NCBI RefSeq assembly: GCF_010645065.1
Contig: NZ_JAADZW010000025.1
Coordinates: 1 to 50,728 of the forward strand
Source of the DNA: Flavobacterium fluviatile
Lineage (GTDB): Bacteria > Bacteroidota > Bacteroidia > Flavobacteriales > Flavobacteriaceae
Direction: 5' to 3'
Length of the DNA stretch: 50,728 nt
The notes beneath the pieces were generated by a model that made no database searches, was not told where the DNA came from, and saw nothing but the letters and a program-made list of their open reading frames with translations. Below are positions 1 to 8,445 of the stretch, one piece after another; position 1 is the stretch's first letter; the number at the start of each line of letters is the position of its first letter. The translations under genes and the position numbers were made by a program.

Positions 1-24
1 CGCAAGAAGTTTCCTCTCGGTCAT
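1..24 (-). CDS. Possible 5' end of a gene leaving the window
   Basis: The minus strand opens with an ATG at 22-24 and eight in-frame codons (MTERKLLA) before the window ends. A good -7 element lies only one base upstream of this ATG. The transcript would therefore start inside the codons shown, so either the real start lies further on or this is the 5' end of an RNA. No product can be named from eight residues. Confidence 0.25.
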
Positions 25-25
25 A

Positions 26-33
26 CAAATATA
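26..33 (-). promoter_or_regulatory. Candidate -7 promoter element (minus strand)
   Basis: The minus strand reads TATATTTG, a perfect match to the Bacteroidota -7 consensus TAnnTTTG, pointing out of the left edge of the window. No clear TTG -33 partner was found. Confidence 0.35.
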
Positions 34-197
34 AAAAAAATAGTAAAATAAATTAGGAACTAAAGATAGTACCTAGATTAGAAATTTATTTTTTCATAGC
101 CTTTTTATGTTATTTTATGATAAAAGATAACAAGTTCTTTGATGTTATGGCTTTATTAGAATGCTTGAAATATAAGAAATATAAGAAATTCTGGTTT

Positions 198-228
198 CAA
201 AAAGCCCACACGAAAGGATTCGTGCGGG
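198..228 (-). terminator. Rho-independent terminator after the metallopeptidase gene
   Basis: A 10-bp stem with one mismatch (205-214 with 219-228, loop 215-218) is followed on the minus strand by five Ts. It lies about 50 bases past the stop of the minus-strand gene ending at 277. It explains the GC-rich patch in otherwise AT-rich DNA. Confidence 0.7.
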
Positions 229-276
229 AGCGGGCGCAGCTTTTCATGAGAACACTTCGTAGAGCAGGGTATAAAA

Positions 277-1383
277 TTATTCAGCTAAAGGTCCTTTAGA
301 AAAAGGTGTTAATAATGGACGAATATCACTCCATGCTTTTAATATTTTATTTACATGCTCAGTTGCAGGTAAAGTGGTTGCTAACATAATTCCGCTTGGA
401 TCTATTTGTTGTTCTGAAATTTTATTGAATCCATTTTCAACTTCTTCAATTACTTCAAGTCCCATTGAAGGAATTTTGTTTTGCAATTCAGGAAAATTCA
501 CTTCAACGAATCTTAATACAGTTGCCATCATCATCATTTGTCTTAAGGGAGCCGGAGGGTGTGTATAATTATTTAAATTATCTAAGCTAAACCGAAGTCT
601 TCCAAAGATTCTGTAAAAGCAATAGTTAGCAAAATATATTAAGTAGATGCTATTTTCTAAATCAGTATAAAATTCCGCAAATGTTTTTGGAATAAATTCT
701 CTATGATTAAGCAAGACTTCAGCTTCCATTATTAAATTATTAACGGCAATACAGTCAGCATCCATTTCTAATGCTTGCCACATTAAATTACCTTCAGCTA
801 AATTATTTATTTGAGTGAATTCATTATAGCTATTATCCGAAAAAAGGCTTTTTTTGTAATCTAAATGTCCATTTTTTACATGTGCATACTCATGTATTAA
901 AATTGTTTTAAGACAAGTTTGTGTAAGGTATCGCGCTAAACTTGCACGTTGTGGGTCTTTTGGAATAACTATTTTTTCTTCAGTAATATAATCTTTTAGC
1001 ACATCAAAATCTATAACTTGCACGTCAAAAATTTTTTCTGGTGGAGTTTCTTTAGAAGAATCCCCATATTGTTTCAATATTTCAGGATGAGAAAGCATTC
1101 TGTTAAATAAGTTACTGATACATGCTATGGCTCCTACATTTATTCCAATATAATATTGATTTTCAAAAAGGGTAGCTTTTGCATTTACTCTGGAATCATT
1201 AATGATATTAAAATTACAAGATGGTAAATCTTTTCCATTATTTCTACACCATTCAAGTATTTTGCTTCCATAAATCCTGAGATTATCTGTCTCTAAAACA
1301 CCTTTAATTGGCCAAATACCACCATCTGATTTAAAAGCCAAATCAAATTCTTTTTCTTTTTGTGTAAATATCAACTCTCCCAT
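277..1383 (-). CDS. Predicted zinc metallopeptidase (HEXXH, M48-like)
   Basis: This 368-residue protein has a zincin motif HEYAH at residues 164-168, followed by ALEMDAD, in which E206 and D210 fit the ExxxD third-ligand pattern of M48-type gluzincins. A late THPPAPLR stretch resembles the substrate-side HP..R segment of that family. There is no signal peptide and no obvious membrane segment, so it is probably cytoplasmic, unlike HtpX. It stands alone, with a terminator after its stop and decayed DNA upstream. The catalytic assignment is an inference from the motifs. The substrate is unknown. Confidence 0.7.
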   Translation of the reverse strand: MGELIFTQKEKEFDLAFKSDGGIWPIKGVLETDNLRIYGSKILEWCRNNGKDLPSCNFNIINDSRVNAKATLFENQYYIGINVGAIACISNLFNRMLSHPEILKQYGDSSKETPPEKIFDVQVIDFDVLKDYITEEKIVIPKDPQRASLARYLTQTCLKTILIHEYAHVKNGHLDYKKSLFSDNSYNEFTQINNLAEGNLMWQALEMDADCIAVNNLIMEAEVLLNHREFIPKTFAEFYTDLENSIYLIYFANYCFYRIFGRLRFSLDNLNNYTHPPAPLRQMMMMATVLRFVEVNFPELQNKIPSMGLEVIEEVENGFNKISEQQIDPSGIMLATTLPATEHVNKILKAWSDIRPLLTPFSKGPLAE

Positions 1384-1642
1384 AAATTTAAATATGTATT
1401 TTATATAATCTTGGATTTCTTAATCTTGGAAACTATTATTATGTTTTTAATGTAGATAAAAACAGTCTTTTTTTGTATGAATGATAAAGACTATGTATCC
1501 TTTTATGAAACGGGAGTGTAATAAAAGATATAGCCGAAAGCCGGATCGCTCGAATATGTAAAAAAAGTCTCTTAATTACGATTGCACGGATTTGCAATTC
1601 TCGCGAACAAAGCTAATTTACAAAAATAAAACAAAAGATTAG

Positions 1643-1774
1643 CTATATTCACAAAATCCTTTAAAAGATAAAGTCGTAGTCTTGCCAAAGGATCACTATT
1701 TTAGTTCAGTAACAAGCTATGCAGGTTTAGGAAACGAATTGGATGTAAGGACTAGATTTATTTTAAATAATTGA
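1643..1774 (+). pseudogene. Possible C-terminal fragment of a lost gene
   Basis: A frame that stays open from just after a TAG to a TGA encodes 43 residues without an initiating methionine. The composition looks coding (for example VVVLPKDHYFSSVTSYAGLG) and unlike random AT-rich translation. I do not recognise the family. The absence of a start suggests the 3' remnant of a deleted gene. Confidence 0.3.
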
Positions 1775-1834
1775 ATTACTATGTGGAAATAGACTTCAAA
1801 TACGCGCTATCTATTGTATATCTGTTTATTTCTT

Positions 1835-1954
1835 ATGAAACCTAAAGTTATAGCCCTGATAGCAGCGGTATCCTTTGGTTCCTTTAGCCAGGAAAAGATA
1901 CAAGCGAATAGCAGGAAAAAGCTCCCTAAACAAAAAAAGTGCCATAAAACCTAA
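1835..1954 (+). pseudogene. Short ORF with a signal peptide, probably truncated
   Basis: This ORF of 39 codons begins MKPKVIALIAAVSFGSFSQE, a convincing flavobacterial signal peptide with an S-Q cleavage region. It then runs into a lysine-rich tail and stops inside the terminator hairpin of the opposing operon. The likely explanation is the 5' remnant of a secreted or outer-membrane protein gene whose body was deleted. A genuine small secreted peptide is less likely. Confidence 0.35.
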
Positions 1955-1970
1955 GTCTTACAGCACTTTT
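1932..1970 (-). terminator. Terminator of the RND efflux operon
   Basis: An 8-bp perfect stem (1935-1942 with 1963-1970) is followed on the minus strand by a run of seven Ts. It lies about 30 bases past the stop of the adaptor gene. Confidence 0.7.
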
Positions 1971-2002
1971 AAACAAATCAATAATTAATTAAAGCGTACA
2001 GG

Positions 2003-3082
2003 TTATTCGTTTATGATATCGCCTTCCTTAATTTCTTCGTTGGCGATTTTTACGAGTTTGTCTTTCGGGTTCAGGTCTCCGAATATTTCGATTTTATCGT
2101 CAATTTCCCTTCCTTTTTTTACATCGACTCTTGTAGCTTTGTGGTTGACCACTTTGATCACAAACATCCCTTCGGCAGCATTCACCAAAGCCGATTTTGG
2201 CACTACAAATGTGCTGTCTTTTGCGTTAAGCGGTAACAAGACTTCGGCTACCATTCCGGGCAATAAATTGCCTTTGGTGTTGTGCACATCCATTTCGACA
2301 CGTTCAGAACGTAATTTCAAATCTAAAGCGCCTGACATTCTCGTAATTGTGGCTTTAAAAGTATCCGGCAATGATTTTACATTAAAACTCATTTCGTCTC
2401 CATTGTGTAAATATCCGGTGTACAATTCAGGAACTGAAACCGCCAGACGCAGTTTGTTTTGCTGCTGAATCGTCAATAATGGCGAACTTGAAGAAGGACC
2501 AACAAAAGTTCCTAAATTCACGTTTCTTGCTGCTACGACACCGTCAAAAGGCGCGCGGATTTCAAGATAACTTCTCATGATTTTTACTTCTTTATGAGCC
2601 GCAACCGCTGCCTGATATTGTGCGTAATCAGAGTTCTTTTTACCGCTTGCCATTTCCAGGTCGTTTTTAGAAATCGTTCCTTCGACCTTGCTCGTTTCGT
2701 ACAAACGGTTGTAGGTGCTTTTACTGGTGGCATAAATTGCTTCCATCGACTTCAGTCTTGATTCGGCTGCAGCCAGTTGTGAACTGATTTCCGGTGCTTC
2801 CAGAACGATCAAAAGTTGCCCTTTGGTTACTTTCGAACCAATATCCACTTTCAGCGTTTTTACGAAACTGCTCACTTTGGCATACAAATCTACCTGTTGG
2901 AAACCGGTTAATTCGGCCGGTAAACGCAATTCCGTAGTCAGTTTTTCTTTTTCCAGAAGAAAGGTTTCCGTTTTCGGTTCGATTTCTGCCGTAATAACTT
3001 CTTCCTTTTTAGAATTACAGCTGTTCAGGAAAAATAGTGCTGCAAAAAACAGTGGGCTGTATTTTATAATTTTAGTGTTCAT
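2003..3082 (-). CDS. RND efflux periplasmic adaptor (HlyD/MFP family)
   Basis: This 359-residue lipoprotein is the periplasmic bridge between an inner-membrane RND pump and an outer-membrane TolC-like channel. A type II signal peptide ends in the lipobox LNSC, with C22 as the lipidated residue. Then come the first half of the lipoyl/barrel-sandwich domain (about 60-95, with GSKVTKGQLL), an alpha-helical hairpin (about 96-170), the second half (IRAPFDGVV), a beta-barrel and a membrane-proximal C-terminal domain. It is the last gene of the TolC-like/permease/adaptor operon but is separated from the permease by 324 bases containing a long palindromic repeat. The substrate cannot be read from the sequence. 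Confidence 0.92.
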   Translation of the reverse strand: MNTKIIKYSPLFFAALFFLNSCNSKKEEVITAEIEPKTETFLLEKEKLTTELRLPAELTGFQQVDLYAKVSSFVKTLKVDIGSKVTKGQLLIVLEAPEISSQLAAAESRLKSMEAIYATSKSTYNRLYETSKVEGTISKNDLEMASGKKNSDYAQYQAAVAAHKEVKIMRSYLEIRAPFDGVVAARNVNLGTFVGPSSSSPLLTIQQQNKLRLAVSVPELYTGYLHNGDEMSFNVKSLPDTFKATITRMSGALDLKLRSERVEMDVHNTKGNLLPGMVAEVLLPLNAKDSTFVVPKSALVNAAEGMFVIKVVNHKATRVDVKKGREIDDKIEIFGDLNPKDKLVKIANEEIKEGDIINE

Positions 3083-3406
3083 TTTTTGGTTTTATATAAT
3101 GAATATGATATAATGTCTTATTTAAACTGTTGGGTGTAATTAGTTTTGGATGATAATTTTTCGTCAGTTCGAGTGATCCCGATTTTTTATCGGGATTGTA
3201 TCGAGAACAGAAAAGTTATCATTAAAAACGGTTCTCGATATATTTTTTGTTCCGTTTCTCTGCACAAAAAACACTCGAACTGACGTTTTTAATAATTACA
3301 CCCAGCGGATTTCTTATTTGATAAAATAAAAGGAAAAGATAAAAGTCTGTCGAAGAACTTGCACGACCAAGTGACTTTCGACTTATAACTTATAACTTTT
3401 CACTCT
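3083..3406. other. Spacer inside the efflux operon, mostly repeats
   Basis: This 324-base gap splits the operon. It contains the palindromic element at 3131-3304 and short tandem repeats at 3381-3425. No coding sequence is visible. Confidence 0.7.
3131..3304. repeat. Long palindromic repeat, copy A
   Basis: The outer arms are a 12-bp exact inverted repeat (3131-3142 and 3293-3304). The inner arms are a 14-bp exact inverted repeat, cgtcagttcgagtg (3162-3175 with 3272-3285). The interior matches copy B at 8104-8223 along most of its length when that copy is reverse-complemented, including a shared attaaaaacggttctcgata block. It carries no ORF and looks like a MITE or REP-type element. As RNA it would fold into one long hairpin between the permease and adaptor genes. 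Confidence 0.8.
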
Positions 3407-3425
3407 TCACTCTTCACTCTTCACT
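3381..3425. repeat. Heptanucleotide tandem repeat over the permease stop codon
   Basis: Two acttata units are followed by three full ttcactc units (3399-3419) and a partial fourth. The stop codon of the RND permease (3407-3409) and its last residues, a lysine/serine/glutamate-rich tail, are written by this repeat. Confidence 0.7.
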
Positions 3426-6400
3426 TTCGACTTACTTATTGATGAAATATAATGAATACTTTCTTCGTCTTCAGGATCGAGGGAAACAGATTGTGTCGTG
3501 GTATGTTCCTGCGCCCAGGCGAAAATCAGCGGTAAGATCAATAATACAGCAAAGGTCGAAAACAACAGTCCGCCAATTACGGCTCTACCCAACGGAGAAA
3601 CCTGATCGCCTCCTTCGCCATGACCAATTGCCATTGGAAGCATTCCCGCAATCATCGCCACCGAAGTCATGATAATCGGACGAAGACGCAGTGCTGCAGC
3701 CTCACGGGCCGACTCTAAGGCGTTTCCGTTTATTTTTCGCAATTGTTCGGCATTTGTAACGAGTAAAACGGCATTCGCAATCGAAACCCCGACTGACATG
3801 ATGATGCCCATGTACGATTGTAAATTCAGTGTTGAGCCTGTAATAGTCAGCATCAACAAAGCCCCCAAAACTACCGCTGGAACTGTGGTTAAAATCACCA
3901 GCGAAACCTTGAATGACTGGAAATTAGCGGCTAACATTAAGAAGATTACAAAAATAGCAACCAATAACCCTACTTGTAAACTGCTTAATGTTTCGCTCAA
4001 TACCTTACTCAGTCCAATAGGCGTGACAAATAAGCCACGTGGTAATTCGCCTAATGAACTGATTGCAGCATCTACATCTTTCGCGGCCGTCCCCAAATCG
4101 GTCTGATTGATGTTTGCTGTCACTGTAATGTATGGCATAGCCCCTAAATTGTCATTTTCACCGCTCACATAGCCGGGTGTAATTTTTGCCACGTCGCTCA
4201 AAACAGGACGAAGCGAGTTTTTCAATACCGGAATTTCGCCGATATCGGTTTTGCTTTTCATTTGATTTAACGGAACCTGAACCTGAACGTTTACAGATAA
4301 ACCTGTTCGTTCGTCAATCCACGTATTTTTTTCGGTATATCGGGATGATGAGGTCGAAGCAATCAGCGAACGCGAAATGTCATTCATGTCCACTCCCAGT
4401 TCGGCAGCACGGGTTCTGTCAATATCGATGTTCATTGCCGGATAATGAATCGGCTGACCGATCTGCACATCACGGAAATAGTCTATTTTTTGTAATTTTT
4501 CAACGATTTGATTCGCATAGGTTTCATTTCGTTTTTTGTCTTTCCCCGCAATTCGGATTTCGATTGGAGTAGGAGAGCCTTGGCTCAAAACTTTGTCCGT
4601 TAATTCGATTGGCTCAAAAGTGAGTTTTACATCAGGCAGTATCTTTTTGATTCTCGCTCTGAATTCGTCTTTAAACTCATCCATATCGGCATGATATTCC
4701 TTTAAACTCACCTGAAAAACAGCTTCATGCGAACCCGCCATGAACAGATAAATCGGGTTAATCGAAAACAGCGACGGGTGCTGACCTACATAAACAGAAG
4801 ATATTCCGATGTGTTCGTTGCCGACCATTTTCTTCAGTTCTTTCAGTACCAAAATGGCTTTTTCTTCGGTGCGTTCCAAACGGGTTCCGTCGGGAGCACG
4901 CATTCTCAATTGAAACTGACTTGAATTTACTTTCGGAAAAACATCTTTTCCGATGAACGAAATAAATACAATAGCAAGTGTCGTAGCCAGAACCAAATAG
5001 GTTAAAGCAGCTGCTTTTTTGTATGGAAACAATCGTTCAAGTGTTCGCATAAAACGAATTCTGAAACGCTCAAAAGCACTGATTTTTCCGTTGCCATCTG
5101 TATCCGTTCTTTCAACATACTCCTTTTTCTGAGTAATCAGTTGTTTCTCCGATTCAGGCGTTAATCCACAGGCGTTGAATTCGGCTTCATCATCTGTGAT
5201 TTCCGGTTTATGTTCGTGTTTAGAATGTGCTTTCATCAGCCAGTTTGCCATTACCGGAACAAAAGTCTGCGAAAGTAAAAACGAAATTACCATTGAAAAA
5301 CCAATCGCCAAAGCCAATGGCAAAAACAAAGCTCCCGGAATTCCGACCATTGTAAAGGCAGGCGCAAAAACCGCCAGAATACAAAGCAGAATCAATAATT
5401 TAGGCAAAGCAATTTCCTGACAGGCATCCCAAATCGCAAGTGCTTTTGGTTTGCCCATATCGAGATGCTGATGAATATTTTCTATCGTAACGGTACTTTC
5501 ATCTACTAAAATTCCAATCGCTAACGCCAGTCCGCTCAGCGACATTAAGTTAATCGTCTGTCCGAATAATTTCAGAAATAAAACCCCCGAAATAATCGAA
5601 ATTGGAATCGTTAAAATTACAATCAAAGCCGCACGCCTGTCGCCTAAGAATAATAAAACCATTAATCCGGTTAAAACCGCTCCGATGATTCCTTCGGTAA
5701 TTAAACTTTTAACCGAGTTGATTACATAAACCGACTGGTCAAATTCGTATGATAATTGTACGTCTTCAGGAAGTGTGCTCTGAATTTTAGGCAATTCCGA
5801 CTTTAATTTCTGAACAACATCCCAGGTCGAGGCGTCTCCGGCTTTTGCAATGCTGATATAAACCGAACGTTTTCCGTTAACCAAAGCATATCCGTTGGTC
5901 ACATCGGCACCGTCTTTAACAGTGGCAACATCGCCTAATTTCAGATTTTGAACACCGCCTTTAAACAACGGAATCTGCTCAAAATCCTTGATTTCTTTAA
6001 TCGTATTGTTCGTTGGCGAAAGGTAATTGATATCACCAATTCTCACATTTCCTGATGGAGCCGTCTGATTGTTGATACGAATGGCTTCTACAATCTGATC
6101 TGGTGTCATATTGTGTGAGCGTAGTAAATCAGGATCTACGTTAACTTCTACTGTTCTTGGGCTTCCGCCAAAGGGAGCCGGAGATAATAAACCCGGAATC
6201 GAAGTAAACGAAGCACGTACGTAAACGTTGGCCAAATCCTGCAATTCGTTGTTGGAACGTATTTTACTACTTAAAACCAATTGCCCGATCGGCAATGACG
6301 AAGCATCAAAACGAATGATAAACGGAGGCTGTGTTCCGGGAGGAAAAGCCGCCTGAATTCGGTTCGAAAGCGCTCCTAATTCGGCAGCAGCCTGCGCCAT

Positions 6401-6700
6401 ATTGGTATTTTCGTAATAGGTTAATTTCATAATCATCAACCCCTGAATATTCTTGGTTTCTACCGATTTTATACCATTGGCAAACGGAAGAATGTTCACG
6501 TAATTTTTAGCAAAATAAGCCTCCATCTGATCCGGTGTGTAACCACCAAACGGATGTGCAATATAGATTACCGGCAGATTCATTTTCGGAAGAATATCTA
6601 CCTTGATGTCTTTGATGGCACCAATTCCGAAGAAAAATAAACCGGCCACCAATACCAATATAGAGATGGGTTTGCGGAGTGCAAAACGTATTAAATTCAT
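3407..6700 (-). CDS. RND family efflux permease with an EF-hand-like loop
   Basis: This 1097-residue inner-membrane proton-driven pump belongs to the AcrB/MexB/HAE superfamily. It has TM1 at residues 10-29, a large periplasmic loop, a TM2-TM6 block, a cytoplasmic linker, TM7 from about residue 565, a second periplasmic loop and a final TM block. In the TM4 proton-relay position it has D400-E401 (LVDEST) where many HAE1 pumps have DD. The linker between the halves contains DTDGNGKISAFE (533-544), a canonical 12-residue EF-hand loop with acidic or amide ligands at 1, 3, 5 and 12, which is unusual for this family. The TolC-like gene lies 12 bases upstream. The length is normal. Confidence 0.93.
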   Translation of the reverse strand: MNLIRFALRKPISILVLVAGLFFFGIGAIKDIKVDILPKMNLPVIYIAHPFGGYTPDQMEAYFAKNYVNILPFANGIKSVETKNIQGLMIMKLTYYENTNMAQAAAELGALSNRIQAAFPPGTQPPFIIRFDASSLPIGQLVLSSKIRSNNELQDLANVYVRASFTSIPGLLSPAPFGGSPRTVEVNVDPDLLRSHNMTPDQIVEAIRINNQTAPSGNVRIGDINYLSPTNNTIKEIKDFEQIPLFKGGVQNLKLGDVATVKDGADVTNGYALVNGKRSVYISIAKAGDASTWDVVQKLKSELPKIQSTLPEDVQLSYEFDQSVYVINSVKSLITEGIIGAVLTGLMVLLFLGDRRAALIVILTIPISIISGVLFLKLFGQTINLMSLSGLALAIGILVDESTVTIENIHQHLDMGKPKALAIWDACQEIALPKLLILLCILAVFAPAFTMVGIPGALFLPLALAIGFSMVISFLLSQTFVPVMANWLMKAHSKHEHKPEITDDEAEFNACGLTPESEKQLITQKKEYVERTDTDGNGKISAFERFRIRFMRTLERLFPYKKAAALTYLVLATTLAIVFISFIGKDVFPKVNSSQFQLRMRAPDGTRLERTEEKAILVLKELKKMVGNEHIGISSVYVGQHPSLFSINPIYLFMAGSHEAVFQVSLKEYHADMDEFKDEFRARIKKILPDVKLTFEPIELTDKVLSQGSPTPIEIRIAGKDKKRNETYANQIVEKLQKIDYFRDVQIGQPIHYPAMNIDIDRTRAAELGVDMNDISRSLIASTSSSRYTEKNTWIDERTGLSVNVQVQVPLNQMKSKTDIGEIPVLKNSLRPVLSDVAKITPGYVSGENDNLGAMPYITVTANINQTDLGTAAKDVDAAISSLGELPRGLFVTPIGLSKVLSETLSSLQVGLLVAIFVIFLMLAANFQSFKVSLVILTTVPAVVLGALLMLTITGSTLNLQSYMGIIMSVGVSIANAVLLVTNAEQLRKINGNALESAREAAALRLRPIIMTSVAMIAGMLPMAIGHGEGGDQVSPLGRAVIGGLLFSTFAVLLILPLIFAWAQEHTTTQSVSLDPEDEESIHYISSISKSKVKSEE

Positions 6701-6712
6701 TAGGCGCTATAA

Positions 6713-8284
6713 TTAAAATTCATTTATAAATAAGTCAAAATTGCCTGTTGCGGCTACTTTTAGCAAATACGACTGCCATACATTATTGTTGACAATGTCA
6801 CGATCGATTTCAGCACGGTTTAATGTGTAAATCGTCTGTGTCAGATCGGTTAAATCGGTTAATCCGTTTTTGTACAAAGTCGATTTTTGCAGATATGCCC
6901 TTTGTGCCGCATTGACCTGAATTGGGGCTTCGGCGTAATTTTCCAGCGTGATTTTGATTTTATCTTCCGCAAAATTCAACTGCGATTTTAATTCTCTGTC
7001 CGCCTGATTGTATTCTTCCTGTAACCCCTGCGAAACAAATTTCTGGGCACTGACTTGTTTGCTCATTCGGAAAGGAGTGGTCAGATTCCAGGTAATTCCA
7101 ATACCAATCAAATAATTCATACGATCCGGATTGACGCCATCCCAGTAATTTCTGTTAAAAGCGGTCTGATCTGTCGCGTAAGAGGAATCAAATCCTGAGG
7201 CGCGGGTTTGTAAAACACCAAAGGCACTCATTGTAGGATAATAAAAACGTTTGTACAATTTGACCTGCTGGTTGCTGTAATCAATTCTGGTTTTATACAA
7301 TTGCAATAACGGGTGAAGGCTATCTGTTACACTATTTTGTTTTATAAGTTCTTTTGGAATCTGTGTTACAAAAAGAGTATCAGTAACAAAATCCTGAGGT
7401 TCCACACCCATTAAATCGACCAGTTTATTGTTTTGTTCCTTAACGAAATTTTTAGCCAGATTCAGGGCTATTTTGGCTTTTGAAACTTCGGCTGTAGCCA
7501 AAGTTGAATCCACTCCGGCCAGTAATCCGTTTTTGACTCTGACCGCGGCGGTTCTTTTAAAAACTTCGGCACGGTTTAAATTCTTTTGTTGTGAAATCAG
7601 TAATCTTTGGCTTGCCAATAAATTGAGATAAGCGGCAGAGATTTTAATTTCGAGTTGGAATTTCTCCTGATTCAGATCTTTTTCTTTGGCCTCAACATCA
7701 ATTTTAGAAAGGTTGATTTTTTCTTTTGCTTTTCCGAAAGTGAAAAAATCCCAGTTCATATTCACTAAATAAAGCGCGCCAAAAGCCGAGTTCCAGTTTT
7801 GTGTCGGAAGCGGTAACCCTGAAGAAGCAACGCCAAGACCTCCAAAACCGTATAATGGCCCGTTTTGTCCGTTTACAGTTCCGTAATCCTGTTGTGCTGA
7901 TAAATTAAGGTTAGGCAGGTAATCGCGGCGGGATTGTTTAAGGCTCTCCCGTGAAGCATTTGTATAGTTGTTTTTTGCTCTGACTGAACCGTAATTTTCA
8001 AGCCCGGTTTTTATGGCGTCTTTTAAAGACAGGGTTTGAGAATGACTGTTCAGGGCAAAAATCAGGAAAAATAATAAGGTAACTCTTAGGCTCTTGTTAA
8101 AAACGTCAGTTCGAGTGTTTTTTGTGGAGTGAAACGGAATAAAAAATGTATCGAGAACCGTTTTTAATTCTAACTTTTCTTGTTCCCGATACATTTTTCT
8201 ATCGAAAAACACTCGAACTAACGAAAAATTAAAACTAAAAACTAATCGTATCCATGGAGTTAAAGTAGTTTTTTTGAAATACAT
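6713..8284 (-). CDS. TolC family outer membrane efflux protein
   Basis: This is the outer-membrane channel partner of the RND pump (523 residues, two OEP repeats of long helices and strands). The segment LRVTLLFFLIFALNSHSQ at about residues 67-84 is the expected signal peptide, yet more than 60 residues precede it. Residues about 21-60 are encoded by palindromic element B (8104-8223, exactly 120 bases), so the repeat sits in frame inside the coding sequence. I keep the ATG at 8284 because a TAAATTTG -7 element lies 26 bases upstream of it. An alternative ATG at 8194 lies inside the repeat. No start codon occurs directly before the signal peptide. It is the first gene of the efflux operon. Confidence 0.88.
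   Translation of the reverse strand: MYFKKTTLTPWIRLVFSFNFSLVRVFFDRKMYREQEKLELKTVLDTFFIPFHSTKNTRTDVFNKSLRVTLLFFLIFALNSHSQTLSLKDAIKTGLENYGSVRAKNNYTNASRESLKQSRRDYLPNLNLSAQQDYGTVNGQNGPLYGFGGLGVASSGLPLPTQNWNSAFGALYLVNMNWDFFTFGKAKEKINLSKIDVEAKEKDLNQEKFQLEIKISAAYLNLLASQRLLISQQKNLNRAEVFKRTAAVRVKNGLLAGVDSTLATAEVSKAKIALNLAKNFVKEQNNKLVDLMGVEPQDFVTDTLFVTQIPKELIKQNSVTDSLHPLLQLYKTRIDYSNQQVKLYKRFYYPTMSAFGVLQTRASGFDSSYATDQTAFNRNYWDGVNPDRMNYLIGIGITWNLTTPFRMSKQVSAQKFVSQGLQEEYNQADRELKSQLNFAEDKIKITLENYAEAPIQVNAAQRAYLQKSTLYKNGLTDLTDLTQTIYTLNRAEIDRDIVNNNVWQSYLLKVAATGNFDLFINEF
8104..8223. repeat. Long palindromic repeat, copy B, inside the TolC-like gene
   Basis: The terminal arms cgtcagttcgagtg (8104-8117) and cactcgaactaacg (8210-8223) are inverted with one mismatch. 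The element is the second copy of the one at 3131-3304, in the opposite orientation. At 120 bases it keeps the reading frame of the TolC-like gene and supplies an internal ATG at 8192-8194. Confidence 0.8.
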
Positions 8285-8309
8285 ATAATTTAGATGTGAA
8301 ATTATGCCC

Positions 8310-8317
8310 CAAATTTA
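8310..8317 (-). promoter_or_regulatory. -7 promoter element of the efflux operon
   Basis: The minus strand reads TAAATTTG, matching TAnnTTTG, 26 bases before the ATG at 8284. It supports translation beginning upstream of the inserted repeat. No TTG -33 element is evident. Confidence 0.5.
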
Positions 8318-8445
8318 TTTCTGAAATCAGAATAAAAACCTTTATAAATGATGTACTGAAATAATAAATGACGAATTGAATTTGTCATTTTTACGAAAAA
8401 TTAATTAAATATTTGTCCGTACTTTGTAAACTATTTAATGCAGAG

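Larger units (their letters stand above)
1384..2002. other. Gene-poor stretch with decayed coding fragments
   Basis: This 619-base stretch has no intact gene. It holds a C-terminal-looking coding fragment (1643-1774), a short signal-peptide ORF (1835-1954) and the terminator of the efflux operon (1932-1970). The part at 1384-1640 shows nothing I recognise. Confidence 0.6.

Noticed and set aside
117..299. 60-codon plus-strand ORF
   Set aside because: It runs through the terminator hairpin at 205-228 and overlaps the 3' end of the metallopeptidase gene. Its composition is lysine-rich junk and no family is recognisable.
1500..1620. Possible tRNA or small RNA in a GC-richer patch
   Set aside because: No cloverleaf could be folded by eye and no conserved T-loop sequence was seen.
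2013..2468. Long plus-strand ORF opposite the adaptor gene (also 3669-4106, 25162-25806 and 39514-39840)
   Set aside because: These are antisense shadows of clearly identified genes, with serine/isoleucine-rich translations and no domain pattern.
8413..8445. TTG extension of the LytS kinase
   Set aside because: The ATG at 8446 gives a normal start before the membrane domain, and the extension adds residues with no family support.
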